Positions 12,401 through 23,643 of a stretch of 64,000 nucleotides of DNA are shown here, in pieces. The notes below the pieces were generated by a model. That model worked only from the letters and a program-made list of their open reading frames with translations, was not told the DNA's origin and searched no databases. Each line of letters begins with the position of its first letter. Positions within the stretch are counted from its first letter, which is position 1. Where the stretch lies: contig OX387190.1 in the NCBI GenBank assembly GCA_947561395.2, positions 31,428,858-31,492,857 of the forward strand. Reading direction: 5' to 3'. Both the position numbers and the translations under genes were made by a program. The DNA comes from Buxus sempervirens (Eukaryota; Streptophyta; Magnoliopsida; Buxales; Buxaceae).

Positions 12401-13681
12401 TCTATTTATTAGCGGTTCAAAAATGTCAAAGTAAAAGATATAAATAATGAAAAGGATCCAATGTCAAAATTTTGATGTATAGATCATTATCCAGTGAGAT
12501 AGAGAAGTAGAAAGAATAGAAAAAGAAAGTAGACCATGTCAAGAATTTGAAAGAAAAACCTGCTTGCACCTTAATTACAAATTGACAACTCATTCTTATC
12601 CAAAGATTCCTCAAATATATTTTCAATAGAAAGGGAAAGGGCAAGCAGATTCTATAGGTACAGGTTTTTGACAAAATGTAAATTTTCCTTCCAAATTTAT
12701 TAACTCAATACTTTGACAAAACTCATTCCACATACGTTATATCATAGAACATATTTGGGACACAGTTTTTTTTTTTTTTTTTTGTTTTGTTTCCTTTATT
12801 TGTTTCTTTCTTGGGAATGAGAAGCTAGCAATTCCATCACTAGGGCTAATCATGAACAACAATTAAGAAGACGCGATGACGCCAATGCTTACATAGCGGA
12901 CTTCAGAACATAGCAATCGCAGTCTGGAGTATCTAATATAGGAGAAAAACATTCTGATTTGTTTGTTATTTATTACAAAAGTTCCCTCATTTCCTTTTAA
13001 AAGTATACAAAGAGTCACAAGGAGAGATTTTATATATTGTTCCTTCAAATAAGTTAAAAAAATTACGGACAAAATCAACGTTTTACCAACAACGAAGACA
13101 ATGTGTTTGAAATTTGAAATCAACAGATCCGTAAACACATGTCAGCGGCAAAACCAAAGAAAACCAAACAATGGAAAAACTGTGACCAATGCAGACAAAA
13201 ATAGAAGAGGAAGAAAACGAATATCCTGAGTTCCGTATAATCCGATCATGCGCGAGCATTTATTGCAATACACAGAGACTCTAGAACAAAAGCGAGCACG
13301 AAAGTAAAACAACAAAAGAAAGGAAATAAAGAATCAAAGAAAAATATGGATTTTAAGAAGGAAGTAAAGCAGATCTCACCTCTTTAACAAAGTGTCAACC
13401 TCTTCATCAGTAACCTGACCTCCAAAAAGAACCTTACTGATCCCGCCGGAAGGCTGAAAATTTTCCAAGGAGTAAACCATAAGTCACCTCAAAACCAGTG
13501 AAAGTTCGAAACAGCTCACCATTTGTAACTCGAAAACACCTACTTGAAGCGTCCTGATCAACGGACGAGAACCTGACGTTGCAGGATCGTTCGCCGGCGA
13601 ATCAAGGTGAGGAGTTTCCGACCATGTGAGTAGATCTGCCGTAGAAGCGTGAGGATTCCTCACCGGAGTAGTCCTCTCCAT
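9484..13681 (-). CDS. DUF4057 (HN1/Jupiter-like) protein, five exons
   Basis: Plant-specific DUF4057 protein, 309 residues, function unknown; some databases label it haematological/neurological-expressed-like. Exons on the minus strand: 13544-13681, 13380-13453, 10632-10764, 10165-10476 and 9484-9756. Splice signals are GT-AG and all phases close. The start MERTTPVRNPHAS and the ADLLTWSE motif are typical of the family. The protein is a string of two repeated motifs. GGxSxIxFG-type motifs occur at about 50-58, 120-127 and 222-230, with a last partial one at 301-307. E(I/L)(S/T)G..IF motifs occur at 81-88, 172-179, 248-255 and 275-282. The chain is charged, low in hydrophobics and probably disordered. 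Intron 2 is long (2.6 kb), and I see nothing but AT-rich sequence and poly-T runs in it. The family resembles animal Jupiter/HN1 microtubule-associated proteins in these motifs, but that relation is an inference. Confidence 0.92.
9840..10065. repeat. 120-bp tandem duplication inside a DUF4057 intron
   Basis: The sequence starting AATTATAACAT at 9840 recurs at 9960, exactly 120 bases on. It continues with the matching phrases GGATTG.GACAAATC and CTCCATGTGCATGTGC / TTCCATGTGCATGTGC. It lies in the intron between the last two exons. The copies are diverged by several substitutions. Confidence 0.8.
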
Positions 13682-13919
13682 CTTCGGTGCAATGCTCCAA
13701 TAGACAACCTAGCCTAAAAGTGAAGCCTCAAGAGACTTCTCTTTTACCGCTCCTCTTTCAGGTTTCTGTCTCCGTCTCTCTTCACGCACAGAAAAGCTCG
13801 ATCTCAGGAGAGGAGATGACGTGGCTATTTAAGTTCCTCTCTCTTTCACTCGCTACGGTTAAGGTTAATATGGTACCGTCGTATGGCTACGACTAGCAGC
13901 CATCATCGGCCTCGAAATT

Positions 13920-14258
13920 GGAAAAATTGGTTTTTAGTGGTGATTTTTAAAAAGAATCATCATTCAGTAACAAATTCTTGATAATTGAAAATTAATCATT
14001 CATTATAGAAAGAACTGTGAACCAAAATCATTTTACTGTTATGAATTTTTTTCAAAAATACCCTCAACGTACTTGTAAAAAAATTTGTTTGTTATTATGT
14101 TTCAAAATTTCAATGAGATTAAGAAGAATTTTGAGGGCATTTTTGGAAGAAATCTTATGAAGGATAAAATGACACTCATTCTCAATTATGTTTAAAATTT
14201 ATTATTAATTTTTAATTATCAAGAATTTAATGACTTAAATAAAGGAACCAATTTCCCG
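13920..14258. mobile_element. Mutator-type MITE, about 339 bp
   Basis: Inverted ends GGAAAAATTGG (left) and the complement of CGGGAAATTGG (right). A further shared inner stretch, AATTCTTGATAATT, lies about 50 bases in from each end. Flanks CTCGAAATT (13911-13919) and TTTGAAATT (14259-14267) look like a worn 9-bp target duplication. No coding capacity. It sits about 240 bases upstream of the DUF4057 start. Confidence 0.7.
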
Positions 14259-14267
14259 TTTGAAATT

Positions 14268-14910
14268 TTAAGTTCGAGTCGGATAATTTTTAGGAGCATA
14301 AACCGACAGGTGTCGGTGTTAAAGAGCTAGAGTGCCTTCAGTTCATTTCAAATCTAATTCGTTATCGTGATTAATACCAGATTTGGTTAGGGTTAGCGAC
14401 TAAACTCGTGTTTTCTAAGTGACGACTTACCAAAAATGTACCTGAATCTTAAAATCTTAACCTTTTTTTTTTATCCAAATTGAATCTTCTCAAATTTACG
14501 AATTAAGAGGGTGCTCTATCCTCATCAACGCTCGAAATTAGCCGTGAATCCTACCGGTCACGAGATCTAGAAGGTTTGAAATCAGGGAGCCAACTTGACG
14601 CGGTGGCTCGGCATGAGTTCTCGAGCCAACGAATTTCAAATTTTTGGCTACAAGAATTTACGAAATAGCCACACAACAGCATATGTTCGAATTTGTGATT
14701 CCCGTGGTAGTTCAATGAAAACTTTTTTCACAGGTTCACGATATAAAGCCTCTTAACCCGTCAGAATAAAAAAAGTAACCTATCAAGCTTCGCCATCCTA
14801 GCATACTCAATTATTATGGTTAACCTAACCTGATTTTTAATAACTAGTCGGTGCAATTGCATACTACAGTTGCTCTCAAATTGATCCAGGCTCCATACAT
14901 GGCTGTGGGA
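14268..14910. other. Intergenic, nothing recognised
   Basis: AT-rich sequence with no ORF or repeat I can classify. It lies between a MITE and the first solo-LTR-like fossil. Confidence 0.4.
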
Positions 14911-15920
14911 TGATGTGTCTTTGTACGGGCGTACCAGTATCTATCGATATAATGATTCGGGTCGGATCCTAACCTCAGACACCTGTTCCGGATTTAAACC
15001 GACGTCGGTCTAGTTAAACTGCAAGTCATCTGTAATAAAATACTGATCAGACGAGAGAATGAAGACAAGAGGTTCGGTCTTCGTTTGGGTTTTTATTCGT
15101 GTTTGAAAACGGCAGTATGTGATAAGAAAGTACTTTATTTAGATAACGGTCGCCAGAAATGCAACCGTTGATTACAACAAATCCTCAAGTAATTCAAAAG
15201 AAAATAAAACAAAAGAAAATCAACTCAGTTGATAGTACTGGCCTTCCCTGACCTTATAGTCGTATTCGGAGTATAAGCAAAAGAAACAAGGGGCGTCTGT
15301 TAAGAAAGTTAATTCGGGGTTTCACCCAGGAATATTATTTAGTCGATGTTTCAACAATCATCTGGTTTGACCAAAGATGGTTTCGGGACCGGCTACTTGT
15401 AATCCTGTAGCCGTAATCGGAATATAAGATTAGGAGTCAAGGGCGACCGCAACCTCTTTGCCGGTGGTATGGTCTTTACTTCAATCGGAGTAAATAGTAA
15501 CCTGAAGTGTCACTACGACAGGAAGCAGTGAGAGGAGTCTTAAATTATCCTTTCTTGCTTTTATAGTTTGGGTGTAGGAGATTGAATAAAGATCAGGAAT
15601 GATCGAGTTATAATCATAATAATCGGTTACGGATGAATGGAGGTCGTTCTTGAGCTTTTTGAGATTATGCCTTTTAGTCGGATTTTGACGGTTGCTACCA
15701 ACCCATGTTTGCACGAATTCTATGTTCGTTCTGAGAGTTAGCCATCTGTTTCCTCTTGTCTATGTGAGATAAACCTTTTATCAAGATTTTTTAACAAATA
15801 ACTTCCTCGTCCATCGTTGACATGGCTTCCTTGGTGAGATTAGACTATGTAGGTGCCACGTGGCTTTTTTTCATTTGCCGAGGCTTTTTTTCATTTGGCT
15901 AGCTATGGCAAGTGTAAACA
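14911..15920 (-). mobile_element. Solo-LTR-like fossil, copy 1 (minus orientation)
   Basis: On the minus strand the block starts TGTTTACACTTG and ends ACACATCA, so it has the TG...CA ends of a long terminal repeat. It aligns along nearly its whole length with the block at 22063-23149 in the opposite orientation. A promoter-like TATA region and a polyadenylation-like AATAAA region are recognisable by comparison. Two related segments of about 70 bases, near 15237-15305 and 15384-15453, form an internal repeat. I see no adjoining internal region, so it is probably an old solo LTR. The family cannot be assigned. Target-site duplications are not convincing. It looks broken and old, since the two copies are clearly diverged. 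Confidence 0.6.
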
Positions 15921-18835
15921 ATAATTAATTATTAAAGAGATATAATAATATTTTAAATCTTTTAAGTAACGTTCAAAAGAAATATAAGTCTATACTATAT
16001 ATAACACAAGATACTTTTGGGATTTGCATTAACCAAAGTGCATAACTTTTCATAAGTGTCCATAGACACCATCGTGAAGATGCATTAATAAAAAGGTATA
16101 ATGATAAAAAAAATGCCTCAATTTTTTCGAAATTCATTGGTCAGTTATATAATTGTTTCCTCTCATTACACCCTGCTAGCAAGCATAAAGAGAGTTAGGG
16201 ATCGAACACTAAAATCTTTATACTTTCAAGAAGACACAGGAAAAACCAAATTTCAATATAAACACCCAATACATATATCTTCTTCGAGAGTGAATGCAGT
16301 TAGAGAAGGCTCGGAAGCTTGGTAGGTGGCAACTTGAATGACTTTACAATGCTCAATTAGAGGCATGCGGTCAAGCACATCTTTTAGATTTGATGGGAGT
16401 GGGTTTTGAACCAAGGCATCTTAGTCTTCTTAGATGCAAAACCCACCATCCTAAGACCTTTCCTTTGGATAATAAGTATAGATACTTTACTCAAACAACC
16501 TTATCTATCTCGCTAAATCATCCAAGCCTCAACCTAATCCATATTGTTCTTATGTAATTATTTTCTTTGTGTGGGCCATACTTAATGTTAGCGACTCTAA
16601 GCTTTCCCCGTTTAAATGTCTGGGAGGGTTGGTGGAAATTTGAGTGCATGTCTGATGTCCCTACTGTCCCTCACGTGGTCATGATTGAATTCTGTTAATT
16701 ATTCAAAGCAGCAATGCAGGATTCAGAAGGTGTACGCTAAATCTTCGACAGTGTGATAATGTGATTCGGCCATTTTTGCAACAGAATCCAGAGTGAACTG
16801 TGGAGCATCTCCCGTTACAGTTTTACAGTTCCAGTTGACCCATTCGACCACTGGATTCACGGGTTGTGTGACCTATTCACCGGCCCGGTTTGAGGGCAAA
16901 ACCCATCTGTTTCAGTGGTTGTTTCACACATGCCGAAGTCCATCGATCATCACTATCCAAGCTGTTTTTTGAGTGATCTGAACCAGTCAAAACCGGGTTG
17001 AAATTGTCTACTGTAAAATTCGTATAACGTACAAATCCTGCAATGTTCGTGGGATGCTGCACGTCTCGCAGCTATTGCATTTTTTTTGCATTTTTAAAAG
17101 TGAAACGTCACTTCGATAATGACATTTGACATTGGAAAACATGAAACTTACAATAGCCATGAGATGTTGCAGAATCTGCTACAGGATCACTGCCGCAAAC
17201 GATTTCATCCCTGTTACAAATCCAATTGTGGAAGCATCTAACCATGTATGTGATGTCTTCAAGAAGCCTCGATTTAAGCCAGGATTTGAACCTTAAATAA
17301 AGTCCCCACACTTGTAAAAAAACTATAAAACAAAAAGAACGAAATGGGTACGCAATGGTGGGTCGGGAGCAAGCGTGCAAAAATAATAACGAAGTCCCCA
17401 CCTGCAATGGGAATTCATGGTGAGTTTTATCATGAAAAAAGAAAAGAACAGTGACTTGTAACATACAACAGAGCAGAGACTATTCCTCTCCAGGTGTTGA
17501 TCCCCTCCTAGGTTTGTATCCACATCATGAATATTTAATTAAGCAATAAAGCAATCTCTTAATAGGTTAACCTACTCATCATTGATGTAACGAGCACAGC
17601 TGTAGGTCGCTTCCCGAGAATTGATTTCTTTTCATATTGGCAACAACACACACAGAGGAAAATTAGAAACTCCGCAGATAATGGGGGAAGGTGGCAATCA
17701 ATCGAATTCATAGTTATTGAAGATTTAGTCCGAGATTAAGACTTAAATCATTTGATCGAGGGAAGATTAACGGGGCTTGAAAGGGACAATCAAACCCGCT
17801 AATCATGCTTAGTATCTTAATAGGAGCGGTGGCGATGTCTTCATCAATGCTTCGAAGGTGAGCAGAGGGTCGATTTCCATCTTAATTAATATTATATATT
17901 ATAATAACGAAACGTCGCAAGTGAGATTTGGCATTGTAGGGTTTTACTGTTTGGGAAAGCGAATTGCTGACGGCTGGAACAGTGGATTTGGCATGGCTTT
18001 TACTTAGGAATGCTTTGTTGAGAGAGATGTAGAACCGCACAGAACATCTTTACGAGAATCATGAATAATGAAGAAATGATATATAGGAAACACAACACAT
18101 TCATTGCTCTGCGACATTAATTTGTGGGTTTGTTTTAAAAAATTGTGGCTGTGAGGTAATGGATCCTATATTGCTCTCGGAGGGAAGGGGAAGGTCTATA
18201 TGTATTTACGTTTGTGATTTCTTCATGCAATGAGGCCTTTTGGAATAAAACCTACGAGAAAAACTATGAGGCCCGATATGTCGAAGCGGACAATATTATT
18301 ACTATAGCATTCAGGAAGTTACAATGGCTTTAATTTTCTGAAAATTTCATTAGTTGCTTCACCTTTCTTCGTTGTTCTTATTTGTTTATTCAACTTTTGG
18401 GTGCTTGAAGTTGTAGTCCATTCAAAACAATGGTTCAAAGACTATTTTATCCATTGATTCATTTTGACTGGCTATAAGATCAATTAATACGTTTTATATG
18501 ATACACAGCGAAGAATATATATTTCAATGGACTAAGGTTGGGTTTGGACCGGATTGCAATGGGGATTGGTTTCGATGGACTCTATCCTAATGTATAAAGT
18601 ACGAAACTCTTAACCATCAGGAGTTGCCAACCCTAGCCAAAACTGGGCCAAGAGAAGCTAAACCCGGTCCATTTGAAAAAAACTAGTCAAAGCTTGACCA
18701 CAGTCCACCAATAAAGGCCCTTTAAGTTCTCCAACCCACCGTTGGTCTCAAAGCTCAACCAAAGAAAAGTGGACCTATCAGACATTTTGATTGCCGTCAT
18801 CCTCACCGTTGGCATTCTCCAATGAGAGATGCTGT
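15921..18835. other. Intergenic, nothing firmly recognised
   Basis: About 2.9 kb without a supportable gene. The short open frames at 16101-16325, 16877-17062 and 17108-17523 have no family resemblance I can name. They include low-complexity or Cys/Phe-rich stretches typical of chance frames. Confidence 0.4.
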
Positions 18836-19190
18836 AATGTGAACTCCGCGATCATACCAGGATGTCTACCTTTAGATGGTCTTTCTGGTCAATAATCTAA
18901 CGGGATCAAATATCTAAGGAAGAGATAATACACATAATCAGGATCTGGAATGATGAATAGAATTGCAGAAGGCACGCATCTTGATGATCTTGGCGTGATT
19001 CTAAGGATCACGCAAAAATAGTAAATACTCCAAAAAAAAAAAAAAAAAAAAGAAAGGAGAGAATCATGTAATTGCAATCCAACTGCTTTTCCCATCATTT
19101 ATTAAATTTGAATAAAAAATTTTAACTTCCCAATCAAATACTCCTACGAGCACTTAATCTATCACAATAGTATTTAACTCAGCGTACGAA

Positions 19191-19790
19191 TTACAGGGCC
19201 TCTATGGCTGCTGCGAGTGCAAAAATATCGTCAGCGGACTCAGCTCCGCCATGGCACGAACCATGTCTGCACCCGCACTCGTCCCACTTCTTCGAACTAA
19301 GTTCTCTCCTTTTAGACAAATCTGACGCCTCGGTGGCTCGAACCCTCATTCCAATTTGTAGCGCCGGTGGCTTCTGACCTTCGAGAGCCCGACGACTCGG
19401 GGAAGCCATAGTAACCCATTCCTCAATAGCCAACTCGGACGATTCCAACACTTCTTTCCAGGCTACTTCAGCTCTACCCAAGAGCTTAGACCTACCAACT
19501 CTTCCGAGAATTGGAGCTGTGTTTCTCCACCGGAGCTCGAAAACAATACGTTGTTGCTTCAGCTCTTCCATGGATTTCTCGGTTCCGGAGCACTCCAAGC
19601 AGATGGACTCGTTCCAGTACGGGTCACTTGTGGAGGAGATCTCTCGGCTGTTGAGCTGAATTCTTTTGTTGTTTCCAGCAGAGAGATAGTATCTAATAAA
19701 TATGTTTCCCGTCGATATGAAATCAACGTTTTTCGCTCTTATGATTCTCATTTCGCAGGCAAGAGAGGATGGATTTTGAGAAGCAACCAT
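19191..19790 (-). CDS. C2-domain protein, copy 1
   Basis: Intronless gene for a 199-residue protein with one C2 domain at about residues 9-140 (MRIIRAKNVDF, GNIFIRYYL, SDPYWNESICLEC, LLGRAEVAW) and a Cys/His-containing tail (CGCRHGSCHGG). C2 domains bind phospholipids or proteins. The loop aspartates of calcium-dependent C2 domains are not evident: RAKNVDFISTGN stands where an Asp-bearing loop is expected, so binding is probably calcium-independent. The open frame continues upstream to 19970, but the family start is MVASQNPSS at 19790. A TATA box lies between the two possible starts, so the longer form would begin upstream of transcription. A near-identical copy is at 24097-24696; I count four base differences in 600, one of them changing Ser to Arg near residue 170. 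It resembles a small Arabidopsis family of CaLB/C2 proteins; the role is unknown. Confidence 0.88.
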   Translation of the reverse strand: MVASQNPSSLACEMRIIRAKNVDFISTGNIFIRYYLSAGNNKRIQLNSREISSTSDPYWNESICLECSGTEKSMEELKQQRIVFELRWRNTAPILGRVGRSKLLGRAEVAWKEVLESSELAIEEWVTMASPSRRALEGQKPPALQIGMRVRATEASDLSKRRELSSKKWDECGCRHGSCHGGAESADDIFALAAAIEAL

Positions 19791-19872
19791 GGTGAAAGAA
19801 GGGAAGATGCAGAAGAAATGATGGGTAAGGACTAAGGAGCTGCTGTTGGTGAAGAAGCTTTGGGATGCGGGT

Positions 19873-19881
19873 GTTATATAC
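19873..19881 (-). promoter_or_regulatory. TATA box of C2 gene copy 1
   Basis: The minus strand reads GTATATAAC about 85 bases before the ATG at 19790. This position supports that ATG rather than the upstream in-frame one at 19970. The same box is conserved in copy 2. Confidence 0.6.
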
Positions 19882-20261
19882 ACTAAAGTTTTGGCGGAAG
19901 GTGCTTCTGCTTTAGGGGAAGCTGCACTTGTTTTATTAATTAATAAAAAGAAAGAGATATGGATCTCCAAATCTTTTCTTATATACGCGTTTCATATATT
20001 TATATTTATATTTGTCTGTGCATACACTTTCTAGGTTGTGCTGAATTTAAATAGTCCCTTCAGTACGTCTTCACATGCACGAAAGGCTATGTTTACATAG
20101 TGACCCTTAATTTCGTTTTTTATTCTGATCTTTGTTTTAATTACTAATGACCCAAGTCGTTTCATGACTCGGTTATTGACTCGTTTTAGCCCACGGAGGG
20201 AACTATGCAGCCTCTTAATTTCTTGTGAAAATTATATAAAAGGGTTTTTTTTTGGGGGGCC

Positions 20262-21181
20262 GGTTTAATTTCATAAAATGGACAATTGATTAGTCCTTTT
20301 TCGTATTAATTTTTTTAAAATAATTGAGATGTATAAAAGTAAAACAAATATCTATTTTTATAAAAGTAATAATAATTACCCATGTATTATATTTATTATG
20401 ATGATTAAATTTCTCTACTACGATGATATGACTTAATTACATCTTATGATGATTAGACTTATATCCTACAATTAGGGCTAGCAATTGGTCGAATACGGTA
20501 TGGATCTGACATGATCCGAATCCGAATCGAAAATAAAAATCGGATATCCGAATTCGATCCGAAATCTGACAAATCTTTTATATGTGAATCTGAATTCGAA
20601 ACCGAATTTATATACTGTATCCAAATTCGAAATTCGACCAAATAAATAACCAAAATCCAAATTTGATCCGAATTAGATCTGATTTGAACTTAAAACTCAA
20701 AAATCAGGTTTAACTATTAAAACAAATTTTAATTATCAAAACTAATGAGCCATATAAATATTAAAGCAAGACATGAGTAAGGATAGTTCAACCATGGTTT
20801 GTATAGAGTTTACCAATAGTGTAATGAAAAATATATGTTGATTTAGGTTTGGATCCTATTCGGATGATCGGATATGGACAGATTCGAATTCGGATCCGAA
20901 TTCGGTCGGATCCGAAATTCGAAATCCGTATTCGAACCGTGGATCTATATCTCATATCTGAATTCGGGATTTTTAGATCAGATTCGGATATATATCCGAC
21001 TCATTGCCAGCCCTACCTACAATGATAAAAATCATAATGTATAAGTTTAATTATCATAGGTATAAATTTTAATATTGAAGGGTATAACTATAATTATCAC
21101 ATATAGATAACGATAATTTTGAAAAGTTTTGTTTACTAGTAAAAAGAACTAATTAATTAGTGGTTTTTGCTAATTAAACCC
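20262..21181. mobile_element. MITE shared by both duplicates, with a nested hAT MITE
   Basis: Ends GGTTTAATTTCATAAAA (left) and the complement of GGGTTTAATTAGCAAAAA (right). The same element is at 25159-25522 in copy 2, so it predates the duplication. Here it is lengthened to about 920 bp because a 543-bp hAT MITE inserted into it. The G-rich ends suggest a Mutator-type MITE. The target duplication is unclear because the flanks are homopolymer-rich. Confidence 0.65.
20473..21015. mobile_element. hAT-type MITE, 543 bp, private to duplicate 1
   Basis: A perfect 8-bp target duplication CCTACAAT (20465-20472 and 21016-21023) brackets inverted ends TAGGGCTAGCAAT and the complement of TAGGGCTGGCAAT. 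The interior is rich in ATTCGGATCCGAATTCGG-like palindromes. Copy 2 holds the intact empty site, a single CCTACAAT near 25360. An 8-bp duplication and a TAGGG start are hAT hallmarks. No transposase is encoded. Confidence 0.93.
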
Positions 21182-21720
21182 AAAAAAAATCCCTTTTATA
21201 TAATTTTCTGTAGTTTCTTAGTTTGTATTGACTCGTGAGTCAACTCATACCGATGGGTCAGGTAAATGGCAGGTTTATGTCCCCTGAGAGAATTCAAGGG
21301 GTGTCTGGTAGCAATGATATATGCTTTGATTCTTATAGAATAAAACCGTGAACTAAGAACTATTTTTCGCTTTTGTTAGCACGCGATTGGTCCAATCACT
21401 GATACTTATTTTTTTAATGACAAGCTGCAATGTTGCTGTGTCCCAATACCGAAACGTGTTATAACAAGTTGGGATCTCCCGGATTGGTCCTCCATTTGAT
21501 GGACACCAGCTCTCTCTTATCTTACCCTGCTCTCGTATAAAATAATGTTTATGGCCATTAATGATCCTCTCTTGGATCTGTTTTTCATAGAATAATGTAA
21601 ACATGATCAGTGATACTCTTAGGATCGTATCCGATGAAATCTAGTTGTTATCTTCCATCTCATGCGGATCCTAAAAGTTATCTTAGATTACTCGAAAAAA
21701 AATCATGCCCAAGCCTGATC

Positions 21721-22062
21721 CTAAAAAAATCATGCCCAAGCCTGATCCTAATAAAAGTGGAGTCGCGTAAGGCCGGTCCTATTTGGCTCAATTTTTTTTA
21801 CAAATGATTAATTTTTTTTAATCATGAAACCAAAAACAAGACATTTTGAGACTTAGGTTAAATCCCAAAAGAAGAAACCGAGGCCACACATTCACTAACA
21901 AATTGTCCTATTTTTTAAGCACAAAATTCTTATGCATTTTCAACATATATTTGATAAGAAATGTTTTTATGAGACTTGAATACATGTCTAGATGAATCCT
22001 TATATTAATTAAATATAAAAAATAATAATAACAGAGACCTGACCAAACAAAAGATAAGATGT
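21721..22062. other. Spacer between duplicate 1 and the second LTR fossil
   Basis: Contains a 28-base near-tandem phrase (CATGCCCAAGCCTGATCC, twice near 21700-21750) and AT-rich sequence. No gene seen. Confidence 0.4.
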
Positions 22063-23149
22063 TGTTTACACCCTATACAAACCGACAAATAAGAAAATGC
22101 CACATGGAATCCACATGGTTTGACTCAACCAGATAGGCCACGTCGGCATACACATAGGTCAGATACTCAGCCAGAGCCAATCACATACGACAAACGTCTT
22201 CATATTTTTAAGGGACCACGTTACTATCGGCAAAAATTAAACCATTATAGAGTGGGTGACTACGTGCAAAGAGGTTAGTCGTTTATGATCGTGGCCGGGA
22301 AGTGGTTTCTCATGGATGAAAGACAGCAGATAAATAACTTCCACGAAGATAGTGTAAGAGTGGGAGGTTGAGCAACTGTTAGGAATGGTTATAAAAGGCA
22401 CAAGTTCGAAGAGCTCGAGAACAACCTCCACAAAAAAACCGTAACCGGTTATGATAACGTTAATTGATCATCCGTGATCTTTATCCTCTCTCCTACACCC
22501 CAAACTGTAGCAAGAAGGATAAATTAGGATTTCTCTCATTGCTTCCAGTCGCAGTGACATCTTAGGCCCCTGTTTACCCTGATTGACGTCAGAACCCTGC
22601 CACCGGCAAGTAGGTTGAGGCCGCCCCTAACTCGCAGTTATGTACCCCGATTAAGGCTACAAAATCCCGAGCAGCCGGTCCTGAGACTGACTTTGATCAA
22701 GCCAGGTAACTTACGTACTTTCGGTTAAATAGCAATCCTAGGTGAACCCCCAAATTGGCTTTGTTAGCAGTCGCCCCCTTCCTCCTGTTCTTATACTCCG
22801 ATCACGGCTACAAGACCAGGATAGGCCGGTCCTGTGAACTCTGTCGATTTTCATTTTGTTTTTATTTCCTTTTGGGGATTATCTGTTGTAACCTACGGCC
22901 GTGTCCATCGGCCGATTTTATAATAAAGTGATATGCCATCGACTGTTTTGACTTTCAAACACGTATAAGAACCCAAATGAAGACCGAACCCCTAGTCTTC
23001 ATTCTATTTCCTGACCGGTTTTATTATAGGTGACTTGTAGTATGGCTAAACCGACTTTGGTTTAGATTCGGAACAGGTGCCCGGGGTCAGGACCCGACCC
23101 GAAATCTTTGTATCAATTAATACTGCCACGCCCGCGCAAAAACACATCA
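22063..23149 (+). mobile_element. Solo-LTR-like fossil, copy 2 (plus orientation)
   Basis: Starts TGTTTACACC and ends ACACATCA, about 1.09 kb, and is the inverted relative of 14911-15920. A TATA box (TATAAAAGGC near 22390) and an AATAAAG signal near 22923 mark the probable promoter and polyadenylation parts. An internal pair of related segments carries GACCGGC and TTGTAGCC phrases. No primer-binding site or internal coding region is seen on either side, so it fits a solo LTR of an unassigned retrotransposon family. It is old and diverged from copy 1. Clear target duplications were not found. Confidence 0.62.
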
Positions 23150-23520
23150 TCACGTGTCCAAACCAGCCCAATTTTGGAGGAACAGATGTGCTACTGGAAA
23201 GTTTCTATATTGTTTAGGTAAATTAAATCCCACAATCCAAATACATCGAAACATATAAAATATATTAAACTAATCAACTTCAGATAAGACGTCTTGTTGG
23301 AGAGTGATGAGGAGAGACTAAAATTATGTTTTTTAGTAAACATAATATTAGTATGGCTGGGTTGGGCCAATTTGGGCTAAAATAAACTCACCGCCCAGCC
23401 CTAAAAGATTACAGGCTCTTAAAATCCGGACTGGGTCAACCCGATGGGCCTAAAAATCATGCCCAAGCTTGATTAAAATCGGGCCTGGAGGATCGGGTTG
23501 GAAATTGCTACCCCTAGTTG
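23150..23520. other. Spacer with a hAT-like terminus
   Basis: The part at about 23350-23516 (GGGCCAATTTGGGC ... AAATTGCTACCCCTA) resembles one end of a hAT-type MITE of the TAGGGGTAGC class. I could not find its partner end. No gene. Confidence 0.35.
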
Positions 23521-23643
23521 TAATGTGAACTCCACGATCATTCTAGGATGGCTACCTTTAGATGGTCATAATCTAACGGGGGCAAACATTCAAGGAAGAG
23601 ATAATACATAGTATTGGGATCTGGAATTATGAACAGAATTGCA

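Larger units (their letters stand above)
18836..21720. repeat. Segmental duplication, copy 1
   Basis: From about 18840 (TAATGTGAACTCC) to about 21720 this sequence aligns in direct orientation with about 23521-26075. It covers the C2-domain gene, its upstream region, a shared older MITE and a further 500 bases. The match is broken mainly by a 543-bp MITE present only here (20473-21015) and a 221-bp MITE present only in copy 2. Flanking non-coding sequence shows many small differences, whereas the gene is almost identical. Confidence 0.88.

Noticed and set aside
11991-12434. 147-codon plus-strand frame inside the DUF4057 intron
   Set aside because: Lies in the long intron, with a composition typical of chance frames and no motif recognised.
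17108-17523. Overlapping minus-strand frames of 118 and 66 codons
   Set aside because: Phe/Cys-rich with no similarity I can name and no splice-supported gene model.
19791-19970. Longer N-terminus (60 extra residues) for C2 gene copy 1
   Set aside because: A TATA box lies within this stretch and the family starts at MVASQNPSS, so these codons are probably promoter and 5' UTR.
20459-20660. Two minus-strand frames of 64 and 60 codons
   Set aside because: Both are readings of the TCGGAT-rich hAT MITE, not genes.
14911-23149. A single LTR retrotransposon with the two LTR-like blocks as its ends
   Set aside because: The blocks are in opposite orientation, whereas LTRs of one element are direct repeats, and the interval holds a host gene and other MITEs.
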